The notes: generated by a model from the letters alone, not told the origin. Shown: positions 44,360 to 53,332, numbered from the stretch's first letter. The stretch: DNA of 64,000 bases from Epsilonproteobacteria bacterium tcs-49 (GCA_002049495.1 LLYS01000009.1:33164-97163), one strand, 5' to 3'. Numbers and translations are program-made.

Positions 44360-45163
44360 TTGAGAGTCGGATTTATCGGTGACGTGGTGGGCAAACCCGG
44401 CCGCAAGATGCTTGCGAAGTATTTGAAACAGTTGCGAAAAGAGCATGGACTTGATTGCGTGATCACCAACTGTGAAAACGCCAGTCACGGCTTCGGGGTG
44501 ACGCCGAAAAACGCCGGCGAACTGCTGCACAGCGGATCGGATCTGCTCACCGGCGGCAACCACAGCTGGGATAAAAAGGAGATTTTAGAGCAGATGGATA
44601 CGCTGCCCCTGCTGCGGCCGCTGAACTATCCCGACGCGGCGCCGGGCAGCGGATACAAGATGCTGCAAATCGGCGATAAAAAGCTCGCCGTTATCAACTT
44701 GATGGGACACTACTGCATGCCCATGTGCGACAACCCTTTTGTCAAAATCGAGCGTTTTCTCCCCGGTTTGCAAAAGCAAAACCCCGATCATATCATCATC
44801 GACTTTCACGCCGAATCCACGGCGGAGAAGCAAGCGCTGTTTTATATGCTGCGCGGCAAGGTGGACGCGGTCCTTGGGACCCATACCCACGTGGGCACCG
44901 ATGATCTCAAGATTGACGGCGGCAGCGTGTATATCAGCGACGTGGGCTTGACGGGGTGCCGCGACAACGTTTTGGGGATGGAGAGCCAGATCGCAATCGA
45001 CCGTTTTTTGCAAGGCTACGGCACCCACTTTGACGTCCCCGACACGTGCAAAGCGATCATGCAGATGGTGGTTTTCACCCTTGAAAAGGGGTGCGAGGAA
45101 GCGTATAAACTGCGCATCTACGACAGCGGCGAAATCCAGCGCCAGGAGGCGTACCGTGAGTGA
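44360..45163 (+). CDS. YmdB-family metallophosphoesterase
   Basis: 267 aa from TTG 44360. Calcineurin-like family TIGR00282: RVGFIGDVVGKPGRK with the first metal ligands, NCENASHGFGVT, TGGNHSWDKKEI, DFHAESTAEKQA and VLGTHTHVGTDD. In Bacillus YmdB is a cyclic-nucleotide phosphodiesterase affecting motility and biofilm. Overlaps the following glycosylase gene by eight bases. Confidence 0.9.
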   Translation: MRVGFIGDVVGKPGRKMLAKYLKQLRKEHGLDCVITNCENASHGFGVTPKNAGELLHSGSDLLTGGNHSWDKKEILEQMDTLPLLRPLNYPDAAPGSGYKMLQIGDKKLAVINLMGHYCMPMCDNPFVKIERFLPGLQKQNPDHIIIDFHAESTAEKQALFYMLRGKVDAVLGTHTHVGTDDLKIDGGSVYISDVGLTGCRDNVLGMESQIAIDRFLQGYGTHFDVPDTCKAIMQMVVFTLEKGCEEAYKLRIYDSGEIQRQEAYRE

Positions 45164-45800
45164 GATTTATAACGCTTTGGATATTTTGCGCCGGCTAAAA
45201 GATGCGGGATATGATGATTTTGAGCACCCCTACTGGTGGCCCGGTGCGGGCAGCTTTGAAGTTATTATGGGGGCTATCTTGACCCAAAATACCAGATGGG
45301 AGCGGGTAGAGGAGTCCTTGGCACAGCTTAAAGCCAAAGGTTTAGACACTCTCGATGCGGTGGCAAACGCCGATACGGGTATCTTGCAAGAGTGCATACG
45401 AAGAAGCGGTTTTTACAAAAGCAAATCCAAGTATCTGCAGGGGGTGTGCCGCGCCATTAAACAGGAGTACGGCGATTTTGACACCTTCGCCGTAGAAGTT
45501 GACAGGCAGTGGCTGCTGTCGCAAAAGGGGCTTGGCGAGGAAAGTACCGACGCGATCCTAAACTACGCCTGTTTTCAAGAGTACTTCGTGGTGGATCGCT
45601 ATACCCAGAGGATGCTGCACACCATCGGTTTTGAGTTTGACAGTTACGGCGAAATCCAAAGCTGGATGCAAAACGGCCTCAAACGCTACGGCGAGATCTA
45701 TCCGGATATGGAGCGTGCGCAGCTGTACGCGCGTTTTCACGGGATGATCGTCGAATGCGCGAAAAAAGATAAAAAGTTTACCCTGTTTCAAACCGGTTGA
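45156..45800 (+). CDS. MagIII-type 3-methyladenine DNA glycosylase (endonuclease III fold)
   Basis: 214 aa from GTG 45156, chosen because AGGAGG lies six bases upstream; the open frame reaches back into ymdB. It matches Helicobacter MagIII: WWPGAGSFEVIMGAILTQNT, SGFYKSKSKYL, the helix-hairpin-helix LLSQKGLGEESTDAIL, catalytic Asp in FVVDRYTQRM, and a C-terminal AQLYARFHGMIVECAKK. As in MagIII, the C-terminal four-cysteine iron-sulfur loop of endonuclease III is absent. Removes alkylated adenine from DNA. Confidence 0.88.
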   Translation: MSEIYNALDILRRLKDAGYDDFEHPYWWPGAGSFEVIMGAILTQNTRWERVEESLAQLKAKGLDTLDAVANADTGILQECIRRSGFYKSKSKYLQGVCRAIKQEYGDFDTFAVEVDRQWLLSQKGLGEESTDAILNYACFQEYFVVDRYTQRMLHTIGFEFDSYGEIQSWMQNGLKRYGEIYPDMERAQLYARFHGMIVECAKKDKKFTLFQTG

Positions 45801-45888
45801 GTGTTCCAAAACCCACTTCGCAACGGGCTTGGCAAGGAGGTTTGACAACAACCGGTATGTGCGAAAAAGAAAAAAAGAAGGATGAAAC

Positions 45889-46230
45889 ATGATTAAACTC
45901 TATGGAATCCCCACTTGCGGGAGCGTGAAAAAGGCAAGAAAATTTTTTAAGGACAACGGTATCGAAGTGGAGTTTATCGATTTTAAAAAATCACCCGTAG
46001 ATTGCGCCAAGATCGACGAGTGGCTTGAAAAAACCGATATGAAAACGCTGTTTAACAAAAGAGGTACCAAATACCGTATGCTCAAACTCAAAGAGTTGGA
46101 TCTGGACGAGAGCGGGCAGCGGGAGTGGTTGTGCAAGGAAAATATGCTGATCAAACGTCCCGTTATCGAGCAGGGTAAAACCTTGACGGTAGGCTTTGAC
46201 GAGCAAGCGTATCAAGAGAAGTTTTTGTAA
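45889..46230 (+). CDS. ArsC/Spx-family thioredoxin-fold protein (YffB-like)
   Basis: 113 aa. KLYGIPTCGSVKKARKFF holds the active-site Cys10 without a second CXXC cysteine; the C-terminal half has MLIKRPVIE with the family Arg-Pro. This is the YffB/Spx-type branch rather than a proven arsenate reductase. GAAGGATGAAAC is the ribosome site. Its stop overlaps the start of trmL by one base. Confidence 0.85.
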   Translation: MIKLYGIPTCGSVKKARKFFKDNGIEVEFIDFKKSPVDCAKIDEWLEKTDMKTLFNKRGTKYRMLKLKELDLDESGQREWLCKENMLIKRPVIEQGKTLTVGFDEQAYQEKFL

Positions 46231-46706
46231 TGTTCAATATCGTTTTGGTCCATCCCCAAATCCCGCCAAATACGGGAAATATCGGGCGCCTTTGCGTTAA
46301 TCTGGGCGCGACGCTGCATCTGGTGAAACCCCTGGGGTTTGATATCGATGAAAAAGCGGTGCGCAGAGCGGGGCTGGATTACTGGGACAAGCTGGATCTT
46401 CGGGAGTGGGAAAGCCTGGGGGAGTTGCTTGAGAGCGTCGGCGAAGCCCGCTGCTTCTTTGCCACGACCAAAACAAAACAGGAATACTTCAACGTCGCAT
46501 ACAAGCCTGGCGATTATCTTTTTTTCGGCAGTGAAACCGAGGGATTGCCCGCAAAACTTTTACAACGCGATCCCCAAAGCTGCATCACCATCCCCATGGG
46601 GCAGCAGGGCAGAAGCTTGAACCTCTCGGTCAGCGTAGGCATCGTCGCGTACGAAGCGCTGCGCCAAAACTATGGCACCTTTAACGCGCTTCAAGGAAAC
46701 GTCTAA
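46230..46706 (+). CDS. trmL: tRNA (cytidine/uridine-34-2'-O)-methyltransferase TrmL
   Basis: 158 aa SPOUT methyltransferase that 2'-O-methylates the wobble base of tRNA(Leu). Seen are LVHPQIPPNTGNIGRLC, RRAGLDYWD, LFFGSETEGLP and the knot segment ITIPMGQQGRSLNLSVSVGI. Standard length. Converges with the GGDEF-EAL gene, the two overlapping by four bases. Confidence 0.96.
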   Translation: MFNIVLVHPQIPPNTGNIGRLCVNLGATLHLVKPLGFDIDEKAVRRAGLDYWDKLDLREWESLGELLESVGEARCFFATTKTKQEYFNVAYKPGDYLFFGSETEGLPAKLLQRDPQSCITIPMGQQGRSLNLSVSVGIVAYEALRQNYGTFNALQGNV

Positions 46707-49252
46707 ACCTTCGTACCCAGCTGCGTAGAGGGTTTGCCGATATGGTACCCCTGCGCAAAATCGATCTTGATTTCGCGTAAAAAGCGCAGTACCTCTTCAC
46801 TCTCCACAAACTCCGCGACGGTTCTGATATTGAGTTCATGGGCCAAAGAGACGATACTTTTGACAAAAGCCAAGTCTTTGGGATCTTTATCGATATTGAC
46901 GATAAAGTCCCCGTCGATCTTGACAAAGTCGATGGGGAACTTCTTGATATAGTGGAAAGAGGAAAAGCCCGATCCGAAATCGTCGATAGCAAAGCGGAAA
47001 CCCTCGAGTTTGAGGTTGTAAACAAACTTTTCAAGCAGGGCAAAGCTTTTGACCGTTTCACGCTCGGTGATTTCAAAAACAATCTTGCTTTTATCGATTT
47101 TGTAACTGTGGGTTAACTCATTGATCTTTTCCATAAATTCACTGATAATGAGCGCTTTGGGGGAGAGGTTGATAAACAAGATCCCCTCATAGTTGGTCTC
47201 GACCATCTTTTTAAACGCTTTTTCGATCACGATATAATCCATCTGGTGTACGACGCCAAGGGCTTCTGCGGTTTCGATGAACTGTCCCGCGGGCAGCGCC
47301 TTGTCCTCATCCATATCGATACGCATGAGCAGTTCGTTGATTTCGATATCGTTGTTGTTCGCATCCATGATCGGCTGGAAGTGGGGGATGATGTTTTCAT
47401 TTTTAATCGCGTCTAAAACCAGCATCGATTTATCTTCGCTCTCTTGATAAATCTCTTCAAGCTCAAAGTTGCTCGGTGTCCGTACGGCGTCTTTTCCTTC
47501 GCTTTTTGCCCGGTACATCATCGAATCGGCGATATTGAACAGCTCCTTGGCTTCGGTGGCATGTTCGGGGTAGCTTGCCAATCCGATAGAGACGGTCACG
47601 TTGACATATTTCCCGTCGGGGGCTTGCAGTTCGTAGTTTTCGATCTCTTTTAAGATGCGTTTGGCTACGGTGTAGGATTCCTCGGTATTGGATTCGGGCA
47701 GTACGATGGTAAATTCGTCGCCGCCGTAACGGGAGAGGATATCCTCGTCGCGTTTTGAGCGTTCAAGCAAGTTGGCAAACTCCACCAGGTAGGTATCGCC
47801 GAAGCTGTGGCCGTATTTGTCGTTGATGGGTTTAAAGTTGTCGCAGTCGATCACCAACAGCCCGAAGTTGTAGTTGTGGCTGCGGGCCCGTTTGATCTCG
47901 TAATCAAGCAGATCGCGGAAAACCCGCTGGCTAAACAGCCCCGTCAACGGATCGCGCGTGGCGTAAAACTCCAGGTTTTCGGTGTATTTGTGGATCGCCT
48001 TGACCGAACCGACCAGGTTCAGCAGCGTGGTCAGGATCGAATCGATCACGATATGATAAACCGTGTCTTTGGAGCTGTCCGCCTGGATGCCAAGCCCGAC
48101 AATACCCCCGATTTTCGGCGTATCCAGCAGCAGGGATTTGGCTTCGTGCTCGATATCGTGGGTGGTGACGCTGCTTAAACAGCGGTTGTCGTTGACGATG
48201 GTATGATTGATCAGCGCTTCCGTTTCTATCTTGTGGTGTTCGCGGATCATCTGTTTGGTCAAATTTTCCAGGTAGCGCTTGACCTCTTTGTCCGGGTGTC
48301 CCAGCCAAAATACTTCGATCTCATACATCTCATCTTCGGTTTTAAAAATGGTGATAAGACAGTATACGGGCATCACGACATTGATCTCGTTTAACAGCTC
48401 CTTGATATACTCCTTCCAATCCTTGACCACTTCGGAGGTGATGATGAGTTTATCAAGCAGTTTCACCTCAAATTCCAAAATATCCTTATCGACGGCGATA
48501 TTTTTGAGCTTTTTACTCAGGGTGCTGACTTCACGCATCATCACGTCAAATTCGCGGAAACTCTGGCGGACGGTGGAGGTGTCGAGGTTTTTAAAATCCT
48601 TGACCGAGTTGATGTTTTTGATCTTGTCGTTAAAGCTGCCGATGGAGCGGTTGATTTTGCGCAGCAGGTGGCGCGAGATAAGATAGGCGACCAAAAACAT
48701 CAGCGGCAAAATGATCAAAGAGAAAATAAGATACTTATTCTGGGTTTCGCGCAGCGTCTGGCTGAAGTCGTAATTGATCTCCACGGCACCGAGCATATCA
48801 CCGCTTTGGGCGTTGACGTGGCATTTGAGGCATTCGCTGCTGGCGATAATGGGAGTGATGACGTTTAAAGAGCTTTGGGTGGAGGTTTCCATCTTCTGTT
48901 TGGTTTGAAACACCTCTTTAACCTTGGGCGACATCTTGCCCTGCTCAATTTCGCCGAAAAGGTTTGCTACCTTTTGACCCCGGTAGATGCTGACGTCGTA
49001 GGAGGTTTTTTCAAAGGAGTGTTTCGTGGATTGGATAAAGGCTTGCAAATCCTCCCTGGACCATCCCTGACGCATCACCTGGTACATCGATCCAAACACC
49101 TGCTTGGATACGGCGTCGGCAAGCTTTTTGTTCTCCTGAATGGTCAAGGTGGTGTGCAGGTAGGAGGAAAACGCGTAATATACGATAAACATCGCCAAAG
49201 TGATGGTGATCATGGAAAGTCGAAAATAGTTTTTTAACGTTTTAATCTGCAT
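46703..49252 (-). CDS. GGDEF-EAL protein with periplasmic heme-type CXXCH sensor
   Basis: 849 aa. Membrane helices (about 11-31 and 173-192) bracket a periplasmic domain with CLKCH (141-145), a c-type heme attachment motif as in DUF3365/Tll0287-like sensors. A coiled linker and a GAF-like region (about 255-420) precede GGDEF (510-514, intact RYGGDEF). The EAL domain (about 600-849) has most catalytic groups (FEITERE, DDFGSG, KIDGDF, AEFVE, QGYHIGKP), but its name motif is ELL. It may make or break c-di-GMP depending on heme redox or gas binding. Monocistronic. Confidence 0.9.
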   Translation of the reverse strand: MQIKTLKNYFRLSMITITLAMFIVYYAFSSYLHTTLTIQENKKLADAVSKQVFGSMYQVMRQGWSREDLQAFIQSTKHSFEKTSYDVSIYRGQKVANLFGEIEQGKMSPKVKEVFQTKQKMETSTQSSLNVITPIIASSECLKCHVNAQSGDMLGAVEINYDFSQTLRETQNKYLIFSLIILPLMFLVAYLISRHLLRKINRSIGSFNDKIKNINSVKDFKNLDTSTVRQSFREFDVMMREVSTLSKKLKNIAVDKDILEFEVKLLDKLIITSEVVKDWKEYIKELLNEINVVMPVYCLITIFKTEDEMYEIEVFWLGHPDKEVKRYLENLTKQMIREHHKIETEALINHTIVNDNRCLSSVTTHDIEHEAKSLLLDTPKIGGIVGLGIQADSSKDTVYHIVIDSILTTLLNLVGSVKAIHKYTENLEFYATRDPLTGLFSQRVFRDLLDYEIKRARSHNYNFGLLVIDCDNFKPINDKYGHSFGDTYLVEFANLLERSKRDEDILSRYGGDEFTIVLPESNTEESYTVAKRILKEIENYELQAPDGKYVNVTVSIGLASYPEHATEAKELFNIADSMMYRAKSEGKDAVRTPSNFELEEIYQESEDKSMLVLDAIKNENIIPHFQPIMDANNNDIEINELLMRIDMDEDKALPAGQFIETAEALGVVHQMDYIVIEKAFKKMVETNYEGILFINLSPKALIISEFMEKINELTHSYKIDKSKIVFEITERETVKSFALLEKFVYNLKLEGFRFAIDDFGSGFSSFHYIKKFPIDFVKIDGDFIVNIDKDPKDLAFVKSIVSLAHELNIRTVAEFVESEEVLRFLREIKIDFAQGYHIGKPSTQLGTKV

Positions 49253-49337
49253 AGAAGGCCCTCATTATAGTTATGAAATTGTGAAATTCAAGTATTACAA
49301 AATATTATATCATAGTAAGTCCGTACACAAACTAAGT

Positions 49338-49757
49338 TTAGGGAGCGGATCGCAACTTTTCGGAAGGAATCGCCTTGATCGTTTGCGTTTTTGGAAAGAG
49401 TACATAATCCGTACCGCGAAGGCTGTAAAGCCGTGTTACCACTCCCGTAGAGCGTTTGCCCAGGGTATAGGTTGCCTCTTTCGCATAGAGCTCTTCACCA
49501 ATCCTTTTTCCGGCGACAAAGGGGGTACAACTGAGCAAAGTAGTGACCAATAAAACGGTAACCGTGATATTTTTGGGCATGAAAAACGCAACCAGCGAAG
49601 GGAGAAGAAAGATCAGATACCACAGCGGTTGGTTATCCGCGAAAAAGGGGTTGTAGTAGATGCTTAAATCGTAATAATCGATGTAGTTTATCTTCAGACC
49701 CGTCAAGAAAAGAAAGTCAAAGACCAAAGCTGCGAACAGCGCAGTTAAAATTTTCAT
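49338..49757 (-). CDS. Unknown small membrane protein
   Basis: 139 aa. Hydrophobic segments near residues 4-22, 45-62 and 64-80; the C-terminal 55 residues are polar (GKRIGEELYAKEATYTLGKR). No family recognised. It follows the aminotransferase gene by 35 bases in the same direction and may be expressed with it. GGAGCCGTC precedes the ATG. Confidence 0.6.
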   Translation of the reverse strand: MKILTALFAALVFDFLFLTGLKINYIDYYDLSIYYNPFFADNQPLWYLIFLLPSLVAFFMPKNITVTVLLVTTLLSCTPFVAGKRIGEELYAKEATYTLGKRSTGVVTRLYSLRGTDYVLFPKTQTIKAIPSEKLRSAP

Positions 49758-49792
49758 GACGGCTCCTTTGGCGCGGCGGGAAGCCGCGGCTT

Positions 49793-50962
49793 TTATCTAT
49801 TGTAGTTTTTCACAAAGTTTTCGATACGCAAGATCCCCTCTTTGATCGTATCCAGATCCAGCGCGTAGCTAAAACGGAAATATCCGTCGCTTCCGAAACC
49901 CACACCGGGGACGGTCGCTACGCCCTGATCCTCCAGAAGCGCTTTGCAAAACTTCATGGAATCGGGTTCGATCGCTTTACAGTTGACAAAAAGGTAAAAG
50001 GCGCCCTTTGGCTGCACGACACTGAGGCCTTCAATCTGGTTAAACAGCTCCGTAGCGGTTTTGCAGCGGTGGGCGAAGGTGGCACGCATATGCTCGATAT
50101 CCTCGTCTACGCTGCCGTTAAGCGCCGTGATCGCCGCTTTTTGGGTGATGGAGTTGATATTGGACGTGGATTGGCTTTGGAGTTTGTTGATCGCTTTGAT
50201 CAACTCCTTGTTTTTACATGCCATATAGCCAAATCGCCACCCCGTCATCGCCACGGATTTGCTCAGGCCGTTGACGGTGATGGTGCGTTTGTACATATCG
50301 TCGCTCACACTTGCCGCGGCGGTGAACTTTTCACCGAAAACCAGTTTTTCATACATCTCGTCGCTGACAACGGTGATGTCGCTACCTTCAAGCACGCGCC
50401 CCAGTGCTGCCAGCTCGTTTTCGCTGTATACCGCGCCCGTGGGGTTGGAGGGGCTGGTCAGTACGACGATCTTGGTTTTATCGGTAATGGCGGCTTTGAG
50501 CTGCTCGGGCGTCATTTTAAAGCCGCTTTTATCGTCGGTTTCCACCGCTACGGGGACGCCGCCGCTGTATTTTACAAGTTCGGGGTATGTTACCCAGTAC
50601 GGCGCGGGGATGATCACTTCGTCGCCTTCGTCGATGAGCGCTTGAAAAATGTTAAATAGTGTATGTTTCGCTCCGTTGTTGACGATGATTTCGTCGGTTT
50701 CGTATTCGATGCCGTTTTCGCGCTTGAGCTTGTCCGCGATCGCTTCAAGCAGTTCGGGGATGCCCGCGACGGAGGTGTATTTGGTAAAACCCTCATCGAT
50801 GGCTTGCTTCGCGCTGTCTTTGATCTTTTGCGGCGTATCGAAATCCGGTTCCCCGGCACTAAAACTCAAAACATCTTTCCCTTCCGCTTTTAGCTCTCTT
50901 GCCAATGTTGAGATAGCTATAGTAAGCGATTCCGAAAGTGTCTGTATTCGTTGTGATAACAT
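49793..50962 (-). CDS. aspC: Aspartate aminotransferase (class I, PLP-dependent)
   Basis: 389 aa. Fold type I aminotransferase of the Ib group: AGEPDFDTP, the substrate loop YWVTYPE, TSPSNPTGAVYS, the PLP lysine in NGLSKSVAMTGWRFG and the C-terminal FRFSYA with the carboxylate-binding Arg. Transfers amino groups between aspartate and 2-oxoglutarate. A 6-base inverted repeat AATAAC/GTTATT (50965-50980) covers the ribosome site (AAGGG) and the region just before the ATG, overlapping a TACAAT -10. It is divergent from the helicase. Confidence 0.93.
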   Translation of the reverse strand: MLSQRIQTLSESLTIAISTLARELKAEGKDVLSFSAGEPDFDTPQKIKDSAKQAIDEGFTKYTSVAGIPELLEAIADKLKRENGIEYETDEIIVNNGAKHTLFNIFQALIDEGDEVIIPAPYWVTYPELVKYSGGVPVAVETDDKSGFKMTPEQLKAAITDKTKIVVLTSPSNPTGAVYSENELAALGRVLEGSDITVVSDEMYEKLVFGEKFTAAASVSDDMYKRTITVNGLSKSVAMTGWRFGYMACKNKELIKAINKLQSQSTSNINSITQKAAITALNGSVDEDIEHMRATFAHRCKTATELFNQIEGLSVVQPKGAFYLFVNCKAIEPDSMKFCKALLEDQGVATVPGVGFGSDGYFRFSYALDLDTIKEGILRIENFVKNYNR

Positions 50963-51016
50963 GTAATAACCCTTGTTATTGTATGATTTTAACTTTGTAT
51001 TGTATCAAAACTATGG

Positions 51017-51022
51017 TATAAT
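51017..51022 (+). promoter_or_regulatory. -10 box of the helicase promoter
   Basis: A consensus TATAAT 233 bases before the helicase ATG; the predicted start near 51029 gives a leader of about 226 bases, which contains the hairpins described at 51043-51198. Confidence 0.55.
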
Positions 51023-51042
51023 AATAACTTAAGGCTACAAAG

Positions 51043-51198
51043 TTCTTAGTAAATAGCTACTCTTACTTAAATAACGTAAAACGCGCTTGCCAAAGCGCTA
51101 AGAAGGGCACCTCCAATGGATTTCATCTCCCACTCGCAAAGCGAACCGCGGAAAGCTTCCAACGGATCCGAATGCATTGGAAGTGCCCTTGCAAGTAA
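51043..51198 (+). ncRNA. Long structured 5' leader of the DEAD-box helicase mRNA
   Basis: Nested inverted repeats fill the 292 bases between aspC and the helicase. TTACTT (51063-51068) pairs with AAGTAA (51193-51198) as an outer stem. Inside are GCGCTT/AAGCGC (51083-51098, four-base loop) and a 16-position stem AAGGGCACCTCCAATG / CATTGGAAGTGCCCTT (51103-51118 and 51175-51190, one mismatch) capped by TCGC-AAA-GCGA. TTCTTA (51043-51048) can also pair with TAAGAA (51099-51104), competing with the long stem. No SRP, 6S or known riboswitch core was recognised. The helicase ATG has no clear ribosome site. Cold-shock helicase genes elsewhere also have long leaders. Confidence 0.6.
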
Positions 51199-51254
51199 TC
51201 GTAAAGATATGATTGAAAACGGTTTGTAGTCAAATTCAACAAAAAAGTAGATAA

Positions 51255-52721
51255 ATGTCAGAAACACAGAAAGTAACCTTTGATTCGTTCAACTTCTCAA
51301 AAGAGATCAGCGGAGGGATCAGATACGCGGGTTTTAAGATCGCAAGCCCCATCCAGGCGATGGCGATCCCCCTGGTTCAAGAGGGCAGCGACCTGATCGC
51401 CCAGGCCCATACGGGTACGGGGAAAACGGCGGCATTTGGGCTGCCAATCATGGATATGATGGAGAAAAACACCAAGGAGGTGGAGTGCCTCGTAGTCACT
51501 CCCACAAGAGAGCTTGCCAACCAGATCAGTGACGAACTGTACAAACTCGGCCGCAACAAGGGGATCAAAACCGCCACGGTGTACGGCGGACAGTCGTACA
51601 ATATGCAAAAGCGCCGCGTCAACGGCACCGCCAACATCGTCGTAGCCACTCCCGGGCGGCTTTTGGATATGCTCAGCAAGGAGCAGTTCAAAGATTTCAA
51701 TCCCCAGTACGTCGTCTTGGACGAAGCGGACGAGATGCTGAACATGGGGTTTTTGGAAGATGTGAAAGCGATCTTTGAATACCTGCCCCAAAACCGCCAG
51801 ACGCTGCTGTTTTCGGCGACCATGCCAAAGGCGATCGTCGAGCTTGCCAACTCGATCCTGACCGATCCCAAAACGGCCAGGGTTACCAAGGAAGAAACCA
51901 CCAACAAAGATATCGCCCAGGAGTTTTACGTCATCGACGAGCATGAGCGCGACGACGCGACGGTACGGCTGCTTGAGGTGCTCGATCCCGAGCGCTCGAT
52001 CATCTTTTGCCGGATGAAAAAAGAGGTGGATCGCGTCAGTGAAATGCTCAACTCCAGAGGCTTCAACGCCGTGGGACTGCACGGGGATATGGAGCAGCGC
52101 GACCGTGACAAGGTGATGAAAGCGTTCAAACGCGCCGAAGCGGATATCCTCGTCGCTACCGACGTGGCGGCCAGAGGGCTTGATATCAGCAACGTCACCC
52201 ACGTATTTAACTACCATATTCCCTTTGATCCCGAAAGTTACGTACACCGTATCGGCCGTACGGGCAGAGCCGGGAAAAAGGGGCTTGCGATCACGCTTGT
52301 GACACCTTTGGAGTATAAGGAGCTTACCTCTATCCAAAAGAAGGTCAAAGCCGGGCTCAAGCACAGCTTTATCCCTTCAAACAGCGTGGATGAAAACTCC
52401 ATGGTACAAAAACTCGCAGCGCAGGTCAAGGAGCAAAAGATCGATGAAAAAGCGATCAAAGTGTATGAAGCGCTCGAAGATGAGATCGACTCGGGAGAAC
52501 TGGCTTTTAAACTGATCTCCATGCTTTTGACTGAGGCAGATAGCAAGGGGAGTAACAAGCAGATCGGTATCCCCAAGGAGCAGCTTGACAAGGTGCTTAA
52601 GGAGATGCAAAACTCCCATGAGGATAAAAAACGCTCCAAGCGCCGAGGCAGCAGCCGACGCCGCCGAAGCAGCGGCAGCAAGAAGCGCCGTTCAAGCTCC
52701 TCTCGCAGAAAGAATCAGTAG
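51255..52721 (+). CDS. DEAD-box ATP-dependent RNA helicase
   Basis: 488 aa. All core motifs are present: Q-motif (SPIQAMAIPL), AHTGTGKTAA, PTRELANQ, TPGRL, VLDEADEML, SAT, then VATDVAARGLD and HRIGRTGRAG. After a helical stretch comes a basic Ser/Arg/Lys tail (last 35 residues) for RNA binding. This resembles the single RNA helicase of Campylobacter/Helicobacter (CsdA/DeaD-like) used in cold growth and RNA decay. The last bases overlap a convergent gene by seven. Confidence 0.95.
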   Translation: MSETQKVTFDSFNFSKEISGGIRYAGFKIASPIQAMAIPLVQEGSDLIAQAHTGTGKTAAFGLPIMDMMEKNTKEVECLVVTPTRELANQISDELYKLGRNKGIKTATVYGGQSYNMQKRRVNGTANIVVATPGRLLDMLSKEQFKDFNPQYVVLDEADEMLNMGFLEDVKAIFEYLPQNRQTLLFSATMPKAIVELANSILTDPKTARVTKEETTNKDIAQEFYVIDEHERDDATVRLLEVLDPERSIIFCRMKKEVDRVSEMLNSRGFNAVGLHGDMEQRDRDKVMKAFKRAEADILVATDVAARGLDISNVTHVFNYHIPFDPESYVHRIGRTGRAGKKGLAITLVTPLEYKELTSIQKKVKAGLKHSFIPSNSVDENSMVQKLAAQVKEQKIDEKAIKVYEALEDEIDSGELAFKLISMLLTEADSKGSNKQIGIPKEQLDKVLKEMQNSHEDKKRSKRRGSSRRRRSSGSKKRRSSSSRRKNQ

Positions 52722-53242
52722 CGCATCCAGTTTTCGTGGCTGTGTCCCTTCTGTTTCGCATCGATCAGCTCCCTGGCTTTATTTAAAAAGGCTTCAAGCT
52801 GATCGCCTGCGGGGATTTCGTCATAGATTACCTCATGAAAAACCCCCTCTTTATCCACTAAAAACAGAGCATTTGCCAACTTTTCCTTTTCATTTTCAAG
52901 ACCCGTACCGAAACGTTTGGCAAAATCGCCCTTGCTGTCTTGCAGCAGGGTGAAGTTTTCCAACCCCTTTTCCTTTGTAAAGGTTTCCATCGTTTCAAAA
53001 TCGTTGTTGCAGACGATATTGCCGCTTAGCTTGTTTTCACCTTTGAAAAACGTTTGCAGTGCCGTGATCAATTGCGCACAGGGCTCATCCCGCAGCGAAT
53101 ACACCGAGGCGATAATCTGGACGTGCGGAGCGATCATACCGATGATACGCTCCTTGCCCGAGACTTCATATACCCTTGCGCTGGGAGCTTCCTTGCCCGC
53201 TTTGCGCTCTTTGCCCATGCGTTGTGAGGTTTCGTAACCCAT
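52715..53242 (-). CDS. Peroxiredoxin/Tpx-like protein with altered active site
   Basis: 175 aa, thioredoxin fold. SVYSLRDEPCAQLITALQTF aligns by eye with the PSLDTPVC segment of Tpx, keeping the Cys but replacing the conserved Thr three residues earlier by Asp. IVCNNDFETM then GLENFTLLQDSKGDFAKRFG match the second half of Tpx, and a second Cys is available. The N-terminal 25 residues are basic. It may be a diverged peroxidase or a redox-inactive relative. Stands alone, convergent with the helicase. Confidence 0.6.
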   Translation of the reverse strand: MGYETSQRMGKERKAGKEAPSARVYEVSGKERIIGMIAPHVQIIASVYSLRDEPCAQLITALQTFFKGENKLSGNIVCNNDFETMETFTKEKGLENFTLLQDSKGDFAKRFGTGLENEKEKLANALFLVDKEGVFHEVIYDEIPAGDQLEAFLNKARELIDAKQKGHSHENWMRY

Positions 53243-53332
53243 ACAGATCCTTTGCTATTTATATGAAGATCGGCTATTCAAGTTGTATTCCAAAAGGTAT
53301 GAAATCTGTATGGCGTTTTCAAAGGAGAAACG

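Noticed and set aside
45793..45858. ACCGGTTG/CAACCGGT inverted repeat between the glycosylase and ArsC-like genes
   Set aside because: Arms are far apart, one lies in coding sequence, and no promoter or terminator feature coincides; noted but not supported as a site.
51043..51198. SRP RNA or 6S RNA in the helicase leader
   Set aside because: No SRP apical-loop sequence is present, and the branching shape does not fit the single long bulged hairpin of 6S RNA.
51297..52364. 355-codon open frame on the minus strand inside the helicase gene
   Set aside because: It is fully contained in a gene with all DEAD-box motifs, has no ribosome site and its translation shows no family pattern; it reflects base bias of the coding strand.
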